The position numbers and the translations under genes were made by a program. This document shows positions 13,842-23,514 of a stretch of DNA of 32,696 nt, one piece after another. Each line of letters starts with the position of its first letter. Position 1 is the first letter of the stretch. The stretch spans positions 1 through 32,696 of the IMG/VR virus record IMGVR_UViG_3300025276_000108; one strand, written 5' to 3'. The notes under the pieces were generated by a model that worked only from the letters and a program-made list of their open reading frames with translations, did no database searches and had not been told where the DNA came from. The DNA is from a virus.

Positions 13842-15797
13842 TTAAGACTGTGTTAATGCTTTTCTAAATCTATTAAAAATTCTACCAAGTGGACTTTGTT
13901 CAGACACCCTACCTCCCTCTTTGAACTTTCCTTGATATAATATGGAACTATTTTTTTTATTTAATTCTTCTATGAAGGATTTAACTTGATCTAAATCTAA
14001 AGGCTTATTTCGCAAACTGCTATTGTAACGATCAAGAGTTTTTAATTTAGATTCTATCTCTTTAGCTAAATCATCATAAAGCGATATTTTTTTATCATTG
14101 GAAATATCTTGAGATGCTATTGATTCTGTTTTTGTTTTTATAAAATTACCTAACAATAAATTAGCTTCATCAACTACATCTTGATCACCTAATATGTCGA
14201 TCTCATTAATTGCTGCATTTATACTTTTTAATTTTTTAATCTCATCAGACTTGAATTTTTTAGTGATACCAGAAGATTTTTCATCCGAAGATTGTTTTAT
14301 TGTTTCTTCAGCTCTTGTTTTTACTCTTGATCGTTGTTCTTCATTTAACTCATTAAATCTCTTTTGACTAGAATAATGTAGTCTTCTTACAATGTCAGGG
14401 TCTTTTTTAGAAAAATTGGAATCTAAACCTTCCCCGTGCGTTTTTTTATTTTCTTCTCTTTTGTTATATTCATCTGCTAATTTATCTATGTCAATTTCTA
14501 CATTGATATCTTTGTCATTTTCAAATACATTTTTTAAACCTTCAGAATTTAGTTTTAGATCACCTTCTCTATTTTTTTGAAAAAGGGGAGCGTTTTGCAA
14601 TTGAATATCATTTAAAGTTTTACCAATTCTAGGATTTGTTTTTTGAACTCTAGCTAAAGCTCCAGGAATATTTTTTTCAGGTATAAATGTTGTGCTTACA
14701 AATTCTTCGTCATCAAGAGGGTTTTTTATTGTTTCACTAACTATAAAACCAAGGTTTCCTAAGCCATCAAAAGCAACCCTATCAATATCTAATTCTTTGT
14801 TTTTGTAAGTTTGTTTGAAAGACTTTTTTAAATCTACAGCAAAAGGATAACTTCTTAATTCACCACGTTCAAGTACTCCCTCATCATTAATTTTAAATGA
14901 GCTAGTGTTAACATTTGAAATATAATACGGCTCTTCTGTTTCTCCCTTTGCTGCAGCAACTCTTTGTGCAGTTATATATCTCTTCTCGCTTTCTGTATTG
15001 AGGTCTAGACGATTAACAAGCTCATCAACTAATTTTCCTCTGTATATTTCTAAGAGTCTTGTTCTTTCTTCGTATTCAGGAGTCCCTTCTTCTGCTTTAG
15101 CTAATTCTAACATAGCTGCAGCACCGCCCATTCTTTCCAACATAGTTGGATCATCAAATACAGAAGAAAGCATTGAAGCAATATCTTCATTATTGTATGT
15201 GTTTCCTAAAAGAATATTATCCACAGTTAACTGAAGTTGTTCTAAGGTTTTCCTTTCACCAGTAGTATTATAAAATTGGTCTTCTGAAAATGTTTTAATA
15301 AAGTTTTCAGCGGCATCACCTGGAACTAAAACAGGGGTTTTATACATTAGATTATCAGCAGCTTTAGGTACATTATTAGCAAATTCAGAAATAGAAAAAG
15401 CACTTACAGGTGAAGATTGAGCTTCTTGTAGACTCAGTAAAAGCTCTTCTGGATTTTTATACTTAGCAGGATTTTGTTGTATTAATGCAATGTCAGTACC
15501 TAATTGAGTGCTGAAATTTAAAGCATCTGAAGCTAAATTTTTATAGTCATTATAAAGTTGTTTTATTTGTCTCCTACCTTGAGGTGTAGAATTACCTAAA
15601 GTAAATTGACCCTCAATTTGGCTCCATAAATTTTGCATTTCTGGCTTAACTCCCTCTGTAAAAGGTCCATTAATCTCAGCGAAATTATCATAGTATGCCA
15701 TAGCCGCTTCTTCTTCAGCAAGCTTTCTGTTTTGATTTCTTTGAAACCTTTCGCTAAAGTCATCAAACTCTATTACATATGGATTAGGATCTGCCAT
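13842..15797 (-). CDS. Internal virion protein (651 aa), predicted helical
   Basis: The 651-aa product is predicted largely alpha-helical and highly charged, with a Gln/Glu-rich N-terminus (FDDFSERFQRNQNRKLAEEE) and a C-terminal coiled-coil region (about 440-610; EEQRSRVKTRAEETIKQSS). The extreme C-terminus is short and basic (GRIFNRFRKALTQS). No enzymatic motif or membrane segment is visible. It lies three bases after the 336-aa gene and one base ahead of the giant gene in a single transcript, matching the block of two or three internal core/ejection proteins that follows tail genes in T7-like, P22-like and crAss-like podoviruses. The function is inferred from position and composition; the sequence itself is not one I recognise. 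Confidence 0.6.
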   Translation of the reverse strand: MADPNPYVIEFDDFSERFQRNQNRKLAEEEAAMAYYDNFAEINGPFTEGVKPEMQNLWSQIEGQFTLGNSTPQGRRQIKQLYNDYKNLASDALNFSTQLGTDIALIQQNPAKYKNPEELLLSLQEAQSSPVSAFSISEFANNVPKAADNLMYKTPVLVPGDAAENFIKTFSEDQFYNTTGERKTLEQLQLTVDNILLGNTYNNEDIASMLSSVFDDPTMLERMGGAAAMLELAKAEEGTPEYEERTRLLEIYRGKLVDELVNRLDLNTESEKRYITAQRVAAAKGETEEPYYISNVNTSSFKINDEGVLERGELRSYPFAVDLKKSFKQTYKNKELDIDRVAFDGLGNLGFIVSETIKNPLDDEEFVSTTFIPEKNIPGALARVQKTNPRIGKTLNDIQLQNAPLFQKNREGDLKLNSEGLKNVFENDKDINVEIDIDKLADEYNKREENKKTHGEGLDSNFSKKDPDIVRRLHYSSQKRFNELNEEQRSRVKTRAEETIKQSSDEKSSGITKKFKSDEIKKLKSINAAINEIDILGDQDVVDEANLLLGNFIKTKTESIASQDISNDKKISLYDDLAKEIESKLKTLDRYNSSLRNKPLDLDQVKSFIEELNKKNSSILYQGKFKEGGRVSEQSPLGRIFNRFRKALTQS

Positions 15798-15800
15798 CTC

Positions 15801-16811
15801 TTATTTAAATTGTGATTTATTAAGCATTTTATTTACAAACTTATGCAGAGGAGTTTTTCCTTTCTTAGATAAAGACTTTAACTGTTTTGCCTGATCAGGA
15901 TTAAAGATATATTCCCCTCCTGTCATCTCTCCAATCTTATCTCCTTCTTGAACTATGTCAATAGGATTTTTATTATGAGAAAATTTACCAGGGGTTTTCT
16001 TTGCTTTCCCTCCTTTGTTAAATCCAGAAAGATTACGTAAAGATGGATCTTTAATATAGTCTTCTATACCTTCAGTAGCTAACTTATCATCTAGCTCTTC
16101 ATTAGTAAAACTAGAAGGTACTCTAGGTTTAACAAAAGAAGAGACATTAGTATCTTGACGTACGTTTTCTTTTAATTTATTTAGTGATTCTAATTCTCTT
16201 TTGGTATCTACCATTACGTTTTTTTCATCAGACGCAATTTTTTTTGCTTTGTTTTGAGATTGTATATCAGATAAAGAATTAACATCTGAAGTGTCTTTTT
16301 TAGGGTTGATTACATCTAGCCCACCACCAACAGCTTTACCTAATCCTTTAAATACATTTTGAAACCCAGCATCTCTTATACTTTGTGCTCTTCGTCTATC
16401 AAAATCAACTCTCCTTGCAGATTCTCCAAAGTCTGCTCTTTCTAAAGCTTTATCTTTAGCTGAAGATGCAGATCCGTATTTATCTAAATATGCAGCTGTA
16501 GCTTGATCTGCGGCAGATTGTAATCCTTGAACTCCACCTATTAGGGCTCTATTACCTCTTCTTGCTAATGCTTCTGTTCCTGTTGCCATATTCCTAGTGA
16601 TAGACTGAAGCCCTTTCATTGTGTCTGTTTGCTGTTGAGCCATTCTTTTTCGTGCAGCCTCTGATCTAATCATACCAGCTTGAAGAGAATCGGTTTGAGC
16701 TAAATCTCTACCTCCTCTTCTATATTGACCAATTCCTAATGCAGCTTGACCTAGACCTAAACCTAAATCAACATACCCACCAATATTATATTTTTTTACT
16801 TTCTTTTTCAT
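15801..16811 (-). CDS. Internal virion protein (336 aa), Ala/Gln/Arg-rich
   Basis: The N-terminal half is Gly/Ala/Gln/Arg-rich helix: GLGLGQAALGIGQYRRGGRD (17-36), MIRSEAARKRMAQQQTD, and RALIGGVQGLQSAADQATAA, similar in character to T7 gp14 and crAss-like cargo proteins that line the tail channel. The C-terminal tail has a separate conserved-looking element, GDKIGEMTGGEYIFNPDQAK, followed by a basic KKGKTPLHKFVNKMLNK helix; I have seen this type of ending in several phage structural proteins, where its role is unknown. It lies 19 bases downstream of the tail protein gene and three bases before the next internal virion gene. A small ejected protein is the likeliest role. Confidence 0.62.
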   Translation of the reverse strand: MKKKVKKYNIGGYVDLGLGLGQAALGIGQYRRGGRDLAQTDSLQAGMIRSEAARKRMAQQQTDTMKGLQSITRNMATGTEALARRGNRALIGGVQGLQSAADQATAAYLDKYGSASSAKDKALERADFGESARRVDFDRRRAQSIRDAGFQNVFKGLGKAVGGGLDVINPKKDTSDVNSLSDIQSQNKAKKIASDEKNVMVDTKRELESLNKLKENVRQDTNVSSFVKPRVPSSFTNEELDDKLATEGIEDYIKDPSLRNLSGFNKGGKAKKTPGKFSHNKNPIDIVQEGDKIGEMTGGEYIFNPDQAKQLKSLSKKGKTPLHKFVNKMLNKSQFK

Positions 16812-16830
16812 ATTACAAAATTAACACTTA

Positions 16831-19800
16831 TTAACTTAGATTATTAGCTAGATTAGACTTAGCAAAAATTAAATTCACAGCATACACTTCTAGTGGTGTA
16901 GTTAAATTAGAAGTAAGCTTAGTTTTTATATAATAGTCCCTCATAGGATCTCCCTCAATAGGAGAAGAAGCTATTAAAACTATCTCATCATTTGTTGAAA
17001 CTTTACCAATCACACTAACATTACAAGTTAATTCTTTTTCGCCACTTACACTTACAGCAGAAAGACCTAATGGATTTAATGCGTTTCCGTTTATTTTATA
17101 CAATGCTGTGCCGCTTATAGACCCACTCTCTCCTAGAGTTCCAAGAGGAAATGACATATTGTTAATGGCATTCTTAAATGTGACTTTAGTAACATCTCCC
17201 GTACTTGTAGTTGCAACAACACCTAAACCAAATATTTCTGATGTTCCACTTACAGAAGTAATACTAGCTGTAGATGTTGTAGAGATAGCTCCAGCAGCTA
17301 ATGTTGAGTCTTGATGTATAGGTGCATAATAGAACCCTTCCTTTTCCTCAAAAACTGAGGAAGCTATAGTAGATGTTTGAGTTGTATTATTTAAAGTACA
17401 AGACCAAGATCCACTATCACCTTCTACACTTATTGCTTCATAAACCTTAACCATAGATGGATCTGCATTTGCAACAGCTTCAATAATACTAGGTCCCGCT
17501 ACACCGTAAAATGTATTTCTTGCTGTAGTTGAATTATGCTCATATAGCTTACCTGCTTTAAACGTATATAGTTTGTTAGATAAGGAACATATATCTTCAG
17601 CTATATAAGAATATCTAGAATTCCACTGAGGTTTTTTTAGATCATATGCTATAGTAAAAGCATTTAATGTTACAGCACTTTCAGTTAAAGTTAAAGTAGT
17701 ATCATCATTCACTAAAGTTAGTTGATTTGTACTTTGACTCAAAGTACCTTGTCCAAAAGCGGTAGTTGCCTGAGTAGTTAAAGTAACTTGAATTTCACTT
17801 AATTGAGTAAGTTGATTAGTTGGAGATAGACTTTCTGCAATTCCTAATATTGGGTTACTTGTCTGAGTGTCCGCAATTAAAAGACCTGATCCTGACTCGT
17901 TAAATTTTTCTTGATCTAAATTAAAAGTATGTGGATCGGTGTCCCAATCATAAGTTAAAGCATCATCATATATAACCTCGCTCTCCACAAAACCTACTGG
18001 ATTGTCGTCAGTTTTTACTTTAGCTGTAGATGTAGCTCCTGTGAGATTATCTTCAATAGTCAATGTAGATGTAGTAAGAGCTGGAGAACTTATTATATAT
18101 TCATAGTTTTCTCTATCGATACCACCAATATATCTTCTGTTTACAGCTGTGGCTAGGATTGAAAACATTCTGCTTGTAAAAAATGAATTTACCAATTGCT
18201 CACTTATAACAGAAAGTCCTGATTGTGGTTGAATACTTAACACCTTACCCGCTCTATTGTCCACAAAGTAAGCATTACCCCTATATGATGCTATAGATTC
18301 AGGATTATTATTACAACCGTAATCTCCAACATAATATCTAATAGGCCCTAATACTTTTTCAGTAGCTGTAATTAAATCATTAGCAGAACCAGTTTGAATT
18401 ATATTCCTACTAACAGGAATAACTCCTGCTCTTCTTTCTTGTATAACATACATACTCTCATCATAAGAAACCAATCCTCTTATTGATCCGTATTCATATG
18501 ACATATCTTCATAGTTGACAAGCTGTAGGTTAAAAGATGATAAGCCTAAATATTCACTACCAGTTATAAACTGATCAGAATAAGTTATTGATCCATACCT
18601 TTTAATTCTTCTAGCGTCTGGTAAGTAAGGAAATATTCTTCCTTTAGAAGTGTAGTCTGATGGGTAAAAATCACTTACTCTAAAGTCTTCTATAAAGTCC
18701 ACCAATGCGTTTTGAGTAGTGGCTAATAGTTGATTTTTCTTTTCATCACCATAATCAGGAGAAGCTCCTATAAAATTTGTTCTTAGTCTAAAATAAGAGT
18801 CCCCCTCATTCAAAGTCATAACAGCAGTTCCAGATGCATTATCTACCGTTACAGCTTTTACTTCTGCAGCACTCCAGGTTGAAACTGAAACTCCGTAAAA
18901 CTTATAACTATATCCTGTTTCATCGTTATTTTCCATAACGTTACCAACAGCTATAGCCCTATTAGGGGAAGCGTCTTCTACAATTCTATCTCCTTTATAT
19001 ATTTTTTGAGTAGAGAATGCAACAACACTGTTTGTTACTGCATCGTAACTTATTATTTTAATATCTGCCGTTGTTGATGGTCTTTGTGTCCCTAAAACTC
19101 CGTTTGTAACAGGGAATGAAGTTCCTATTTCATAGTAAACTTCTGCATCTGTCATTAGATTAGGTCTGTATATTTCTATCAAACATTTTTTGTTCCAATT
19201 AGAATTACCATCAGCTATAGAACTAACATCAAAACCCAATGCTGATTTTATTTCTTCAATTACTATAAAATCTCCTGTAGTATTTAATATAGCTTCAGGG
19301 CTACTTCTATCTAATAAAGGATTCTTTAAAGGGTCTGCTGTTAATGTAACAAAATTCACAACCCTAAATTCTATATTAGATTTTAAATCATCATCATATC
19401 TTACTATCCTTAAACGATCTCCCTCTGCAAAACCATAATTGGTTAATGCACCCATTTGATTTACGTAAGAGTTTTGTTTTCCTTGAAGAGTATTAAATGA
19501 TAAGTAAATATTTTTAGTAGATGAAAAACCTCCTTGATTACTTTGATCGTTAAATGATAGATAAGCCCCACCAATACCGTACTGTATTTTGTTTTGATTA
19601 GTTCCTTTACCTATATAAACAGGAGAATATCTTTCAGCGTAATTAGGTGCGCCAATTTGGTTTAATCTAATTGTTATATCAGAAAATCCTGTTAAATTAT
19701 TTTCTAATGTTCTACCTCCTACAGGTTCAATATATACGCTAGGAAACTTTTGAACACCAGAAGCTCTTCCTCTATTGTCAAAATAAACTAGTCCTAGTTG

Positions 19801-21924
19801 ATGAGACGATCCTCCTTTAAAAGATTTAGTTCCATTAAGTTTTGTCTTGTCTATTATAAAAGACCCCCCTTGTTGGACAGTTGCCCCAACTCTGTTTACT
19901 TGACCATTCGTTTTATCTGAGTTTCCGTCTGATGTTCGTTTAATAATAGTACCTCTTCCGTTGTCTATATTAGTGTATTGAAACGGAGTCATTTCCTCTC
20001 CTTTTGAGTTAACGCCTTCAATAAAATCAAAAACAGAATTTTGATTAGAAGGATCAATTACAGAAGTTTGATTTTGACCCGTAGTGTATTTATCTACTTT
20101 TAATCTTAATCTTTCAATAGACTTTTTAAATACAGAAATATTTGTTCTTTCATTAGGTTCAAAACCACTATTGGTTAAAGAGGCGTATCCATAACCACTA
20201 AATGCCGCACTATTTACAGAAAATGAGTTATTACTTCCAGTTGAAACTTGTACATTACTAAATCCTGAAGATCCACCTTGTGGTGTTGCTTGAATAGGAT
20301 AGTCTTTTTGGATTGCGTTAACAATAATGTTGTGAACTTCTTGACGATTAACTGTTCCTTGTGGAAGTAAAATTTGTTTTCTTACTTGAATTCCACTAGT
20401 ATTTATTTTAACACCTCCACTTTTAATTATCACAATAGAACAAGATTCTTCTTGTGTATCAGCTGTATCTTTTTGCGTTATATAATTTAACGTTGGAGGA
20501 GATATAATCACCCCATCTACGTTAGGACCTACAGTTTTATTTTGAAAATCAAATTTAAGACCAGCACTTGCGCCAGCTACATCATTAACCTCATCGTTAT
20601 TTCCTCCTACTGTTGAAGTAGTTAATATATTAAATGTTAAAGCTCTAAAAGCATTAAAAATAGGCGCAATAATGTTTGGAACTAACTCATTAGCTAAAAC
20701 AACATCTCCATCATTGCAAGAGAAATCAAGAAAAATTTCAAAATCTCTATCTAAAGGAAATGTCAAACCAGTAAGACTTAGATCTATATCTATTAAAGAA
20801 TCATCACTAGCGTTTTGAGTAACTGGTATATTAAAAACACTAGGCTTTTCATTGTAATTTGCTAACACAGTTGGTTCTATTGTGTCATTAGGAAAACCTT
20901 CTGTATACCCCCCATAAAAAAGTCTACCACTTGCAATAGCTTGACTATCAGCAACTTGAGGAACGTTGTCATATACTTTGTCAGCTTGTTGAGCAGGTAA
21001 AGGAATATATCCCTGATCATCACTAAAATTAATAGTGCTTGTTGTACCATTTACATTATTAGAAATGTCAGCTATAACTTCAAAAGCTTTAGTTCCTCCT
21101 CTACGTGCTACAATTTTAATTTTTTTTACGTCAGCAACACTATGATTTACTGTAATATTTATTTGATTAAAAAAGTTTCTTTGTTCATTGTTTATAAAGC
21201 CATCTTTTAATTGAGATGCTGTAGTGGACATTTGAGTATAAGGGCTCAAAGCAGATTCTTCACCGTCTATATATTCATATAAGTAAGCAAACTGAAAATT
21301 CTCTTCAAATATATTATTTATAGGAAGGTTAGGATTATTGTCAAATAACATTACAGGTGGCTCCAAAGGTGGCTGTTTAGCTGTAGTTATATAAAGCAAT
21401 TTCTGCTCATCAGTTCCACTTAAAAAGAAATTACCTGGATAACCTCCAGCACCTGTATAAGAAGCTTCAGACAGTGTAACGTTTATTTTTTTAGGAGCAG
21501 AATCCGAACTATTGAAGTATATAAGTATATCCTCATTGGTATTTGTAAGTAAAGAGGCTTGTACGTGGTCAGTTAAACTAAACTGTAATACAGAATCTTG
21601 ATACACGATGTACAGCTTTTTACCGTTTTGATCATATCTAAAAATAGTATGATTAGCGTTACTGTTGTATACAAAATAATACAGCTGTCCTTTTGTCTCG
21701 TCTCCAATAGATCCAATTGTAACATTAGTACCTGTTGGCATCGTGCCGTTTTCTATAGTTCCAGAAATATCTTGATTGCCATAAGCGTTTTTAATAAGTA
21801 AAGCATCACCATCGTCATCAACAGACACACGAAGGTTCTGAGCGTCACTCATCTGAACGCTAGTTATAATCCTTTCGTCATCATCTGTATTTATATATCG
21901 GGGCAATAGCTTATCAATAGCCAT
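16831..21924 (-). CDS. Very large tail protein (1697 aa), nozzle/muzzle/stabilisation-like
   Basis: The N-terminus (RYINTDDDERIITSVQMSDA, then NLRVS and KNAYGN) matches the opening of podovirus tail proteins called stabilisation or muzzle in crAss-like phages and is reminiscent of T7-type nozzle proteins: a segment where A-x-N-x-R-V is followed by a G-N turn starting a beta-propeller-like platform. Further support comes from LGLVYFDNRGRASGVQKFPS in the middle and NPESIASYRGNAYFVDNRAG near residue 1200, followed by GKVLSIQPQSG. The C-terminal 400 residues are Ser/Thr-rich beta structure, perhaps carbohydrate-binding. It is almost entirely beta with no transmembrane segment. It follows the two adaptor-like genes by three bases, so it should form the distal tail below the ring complex. 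Confidence 0.75.
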   Translation of the reverse strand: MAIDKLLPRYINTDDDERIITSVQMSDAQNLRVSVDDDGDALLIKNAYGNQDISGTIENGTMPTGTNVTIGSIGDETKGQLYYFVYNSNANHTIFRYDQNGKKLYIVYQDSVLQFSLTDHVQASLLTNTNEDILIYFNSSDSAPKKINVTLSEASYTGAGGYPGNFFLSGTDEQKLLYITTAKQPPLEPPVMLFDNNPNLPINNIFEENFQFAYLYEYIDGEESALSPYTQMSTTASQLKDGFINNEQRNFFNQINITVNHSVADVKKIKIVARRGGTKAFEVIADISNNVNGTTSTINFSDDQGYIPLPAQQADKVYDNVPQVADSQAIASGRLFYGGYTEGFPNDTIEPTVLANYNEKPSVFNIPVTQNASDDSLIDIDLSLTGLTFPLDRDFEIFLDFSCNDGDVVLANELVPNIIAPIFNAFRALTFNILTTSTVGGNNDEVNDVAGASAGLKFDFQNKTVGPNVDGVIISPPTLNYITQKDTADTQEESCSIVIIKSGGVKINTSGIQVRKQILLPQGTVNRQEVHNIIVNAIQKDYPIQATPQGGSSGFSNVQVSTGSNNSFSVNSAAFSGYGYASLTNSGFEPNERTNISVFKKSIERLRLKVDKYTTGQNQTSVIDPSNQNSVFDFIEGVNSKGEEMTPFQYTNIDNGRGTIIKRTSDGNSDKTNGQVNRVGATVQQGGSFIIDKTKLNGTKSFKGGSSHQLGLVYFDNRGRASGVQKFPSVYIEPVGGRTLENNLTGFSDITIRLNQIGAPNYAERYSPVYIGKGTNQNKIQYGIGGAYLSFNDQSNQGGFSSTKNIYLSFNTLQGKQNSYVNQMGALTNYGFAEGDRLRIVRYDDDLKSNIEFRVVNFVTLTADPLKNPLLDRSSPEAILNTTGDFIVIEEIKSALGFDVSSIADGNSNWNKKCLIEIYRPNLMTDAEVYYEIGTSFPVTNGVLGTQRPSTTADIKIISYDAVTNSVVAFSTQKIYKGDRIVEDASPNRAIAVGNVMENNDETGYSYKFYGVSVSTWSAAEVKAVTVDNASGTAVMTLNEGDSYFRLRTNFIGASPDYGDEKKNQLLATTQNALVDFIEDFRVSDFYPSDYTSKGRIFPYLPDARRIKRYGSITYSDQFITGSEYLGLSSFNLQLVNYEDMSYEYGSIRGLVSYDESMYVIQERRAGVIPVSRNIIQTGSANDLITATEKVLGPIRYYVGDYGCNNNPESIASYRGNAYFVDNRAGKVLSIQPQSGLSVISEQLVNSFFTSRMFSILATAVNRRYIGGIDRENYEYIISSPALTTSTLTIEDNLTGATSTAKVKTDDNPVGFVESEVIYDDALTYDWDTDPHTFNLDQEKFNESGSGLLIADTQTSNPILGIAESLSPTNQLTQLSEIQVTLTTQATTAFGQGTLSQSTNQLTLVNDDTTLTLTESAVTLNAFTIAYDLKKPQWNSRYSYIAEDICSLSNKLYTFKAGKLYEHNSTTARNTFYGVAGPSIIEAVANADPSMVKVYEAISVEGDSGSWSCTLNNTTQTSTIASSVFEEKEGFYYAPIHQDSTLAAGAISTTSTASITSVSGTSEIFGLGVVATTSTGDVTKVTFKNAINNMSFPLGTLGESGSISGTALYKINGNALNPLGLSAVSVSGEKELTCNVSVIGKVSTNDEIVLIASSPIEGDPMRDYYIKTKLTSNLTTPLEVYAVNLIFAKSNLANNLS

Positions 21925-21927
21925 ATA

Positions 21928-22671
21928 TTAAGCTTTAGGAGATAGTTTGAAACTCTTTTGTATAGTAGATATAGCATCCATCTTATTGAATGATTTCAAT
22001 CTAGAATTAGCTAGTCTTCTTTCATTATAATATTCTCTTCTCGCTCTAGCTTTCTCATTAAAAGGAACACTAGATCTTCTAGAGATTACCTTGTAATAAA
22101 CGTAAGCTCTTAATGCTTCCTCAGCATAGACAGGAACACAAGGATTGCTACACTTTGCAGCATCAGAAATATATTCCATTACAATCCTAGATGTATCTAT
22201 ATTAACTGAAAGCTCTATTCTATTTTGATCAGTGTTTATTCTATACTGACCACTTAACTGTCCTCCACCTAATCCATACATCCTACCCATCTGTGACTGA
22301 TACTCAAAGTTTCTAAACAAGTAAGAATCAAAACCAAGAAGATCGTCAGGGACATTAGATGCTGGCTCATTAGGCAGTATATTCATATTAGGGTTTTCAC
22401 CAAATACATACACTAAACCATCAGTTCCTAGAACACCAATCTTTACCATATCTACATAGTCAGAAGGCAATGGAACAGTACCTAATGCAGCGTCATAAGT
22501 AAGCATAGTGCTTTTAATATTATGAGCTATATCAAAATTAAATTCTCTTATTCCTAATAAAGCGTGCTGTCTTAACTGATAGTCTGCAGAAGTGTAACCG
22601 TAGTCATCCTCTGTTTGACTAATCATATAGTTGTTTATTACTTGGTCGACTGTTATATAATTTTGTGCCAT
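21928..22671 (-). CDS. Tail adaptor/ring protein (T7 gp11-like)
   Basis: The 247-aa product has a helical N-terminus (VDQVINNYMISQTEDDYGYT), a helix-strand segment GIREFNFDIAHNIKSTML, the LPSDYVDMVKIGVLGTDG block (73-90) and a C-terminal helical bundle (ALRAYVYYKVISRRSSVP, then KARARREYYNERRLANSR). The P-x-D-Y-V-x-x-x-K-I-G turn followed by a helical C-terminus with repeated Y and R is typical of podovirus adaptor (tail tubular A-like) and crAss ring proteins that dock below the portal. It overlaps the previous gene by one base and precedes the large tail gene by three. The assignment is by pattern and position. Confidence 0.68.
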   Translation of the reverse strand: MAQNYITVDQVINNYMISQTEDDYGYTSADYQLRQHALLGIREFNFDIAHNIKSTMLTYDAALGTVPLPSDYVDMVKIGVLGTDGLVYVFGENPNMNILPNEPASNVPDDLLGFDSYLFRNFEYQSQMGRMYGLGGGQLSGQYRINTDQNRIELSVNIDTSRIVMEYISDAAKCSNPCVPVYAEEALRAYVYYKVISRRSSVPFNEKARARREYYNERRLANSRLKSFNKMDAISTIQKSFKLSPKA

Positions 22672-23402
22672 TAGCTAATAGATGTTTTTTCGTTCTCAGA
22701 AGAAGCGTAACTGAATACATCCTTATCCCTTAAGCTTACTCCTACAAGCTCTGCTATCTCAACAATTAGATCAGTGAAGTACATTTCTGGTAATTCGAAG
22801 TCAACACTGTTTGCTGCTGAATATAACTCTACTCCCGCTACAGCAGATGTGTATCCAAATGTAGGCTGTGCTGTTGTCTTTGCTTGAGTAGTAGGGTTAA
22901 TACCTTGAGGTAACTTATAGTACCTTAATGTAATGCTTTCAATACTTGTGTTCACGTTAGGAAATACTTCTATTGTGTCAGAGATTAAAGCGACAGGAGC
23001 ATTGTCAGACGGTGCCATAATATCACTATTAATAATTCTATCAATGTGATCTGTGTTATAAACTATCTGAACTAGATTAGATTCTGAAACCCCTAGAATA
23101 ACTTTAGTTACGGTATTGATTGTTACAGCTCTAGCAAAGTCTGCAGGTTTAGCAACAATTCCGTTAGCAAGTGTGAGTGATATTTTTTTTGTGAATGTAG
23201 ATAAATCCTCTAGACTTTCTTTAGAACTAGCAGGTCTTTGACCCATCCTTGATGATCTGGTCATTCTATCAAACAAGCGATTGTAAACATTCATCTGTGC
23301 TACTCCAGCAAACTGATTAAATACAGACGGAGTAATGAAGCCTCGTTGATCTTTATTGACCAAATCTTTTAATGATTTAAATACCCTTTCTACACTTGCC
23401 AT
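22671..23402 (-). CDS. Ring/adaptor-like tail-completion protein (243 aa)
   Basis: The 243-aa product opens with SLKDLVNKDQRGFITPSVFN and AQMNVYNRLFDRM, continues into beta structure (KISLTLANGIVAKPADFARA, VFPNVNTSIESITLRYYKLP) and ends in FELPEMYFTDLIVEIAELVG and the helix GVSLRDKDVFSYAS. A D-K-x-Q-x-G-[FY]-[IL]-T-P start and a conserved C-terminal helix with P-E are typical of crAss-like ring proteins and related phage adaptor genes. It starts a new transcript segment: a terminator and an exact TAnnTTTG lie immediately upstream. AAAGGA about ten bases before the ATG could be a ribosome binding site. Probably attaches to the portal together with the 247-aa protein. Confidence 0.65.
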   Translation of the reverse strand: MASVERVFKSLKDLVNKDQRGFITPSVFNQFAGVAQMNVYNRLFDRMTRSSRMGQRPASSKESLEDLSTFTKKISLTLANGIVAKPADFARAVTINTVTKVILGVSESNLVQIVYNTDHIDRIINSDIMAPSDNAPVALISDTIEVFPNVNTSIESITLRYYKLPQGINPTTQAKTTAQPTFGYTSAVAGVELYSAANSVDFELPEMYFTDLIVEIAELVGVSLRDKDVFSYASSENEKTSIS

Positions 23403-23419
23403 AGCAATTATCCTTTTAG

Positions 23420-23427
23420 CAAATATA
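23420..23427 (-). promoter_or_regulatory. Exact TAnnTTTG -7 element before tail genes
   Basis: On the minus strand the sequence TATATTTG lies 17 bases from the ATG of the 243-aa gene and right after the terminator hairpin at 23438-23459. This is an exact match to the Bacteroidota -7 box. No TTG is present at the expected -33 position, so the upstream box is weak or missing. Confidence 0.5.
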
Positions 23428-23429
23428 CG

Positions 23430-23459
23430 GAAAAGAAAGAAGGCCCCAGGGGGCCTTCT
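23430..23459 (-). terminator. Terminator between 264-aa gene and tail genes
   Basis: AGAAGGCC (23438-23445) pairs perfectly with GGCCTTCT (23452-23459), with further C-G pairing into a short loop. On the minus strand the exit side is TTTCTTTTCC, a T-rich tract. It follows the stop of the 264-aa gene by about 55 bases, and a perfect inverted repeat (23463-23488) sits between the two. Confidence 0.75.
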
Positions 23460-23462
23460 CCT

Positions 23463-23488
23463 GAGTTAGCTCAATCATAAACTAACTC
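23463..23488. repeat. Perfect 7-base inverted repeat
   Basis: GAGTTAG (23463-23469) and CTAACTC (23482-23488) are exact inverted copies separated by twelve bases. They lie between the 264-aa gene stop and the terminator hairpin. It could be an extra hairpin that aids termination or a protein-binding site; no T-tract follows it directly. Confidence 0.5.
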
Positions 23489-23514
23489 GTAACAAAAACA
23501 GATAGACTACAAAC

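Noticed and set aside
15217-15225. A perfect DnaA box (TTATCCACA) as origin
   Set aside because: It is single and inside a virion gene; by rough estimate from composition about one such match in a window this size is near chance. No cluster of boxes or AT-rich unwinding region accompanies it.
16818-16825. TAATTTTG on the minus strand as promoter of the 336-aa gene
   Set aside because: Exact -7 match but no -33 TTG, six bases from the ATG, and no terminator precedes it within the tail/ejection block.
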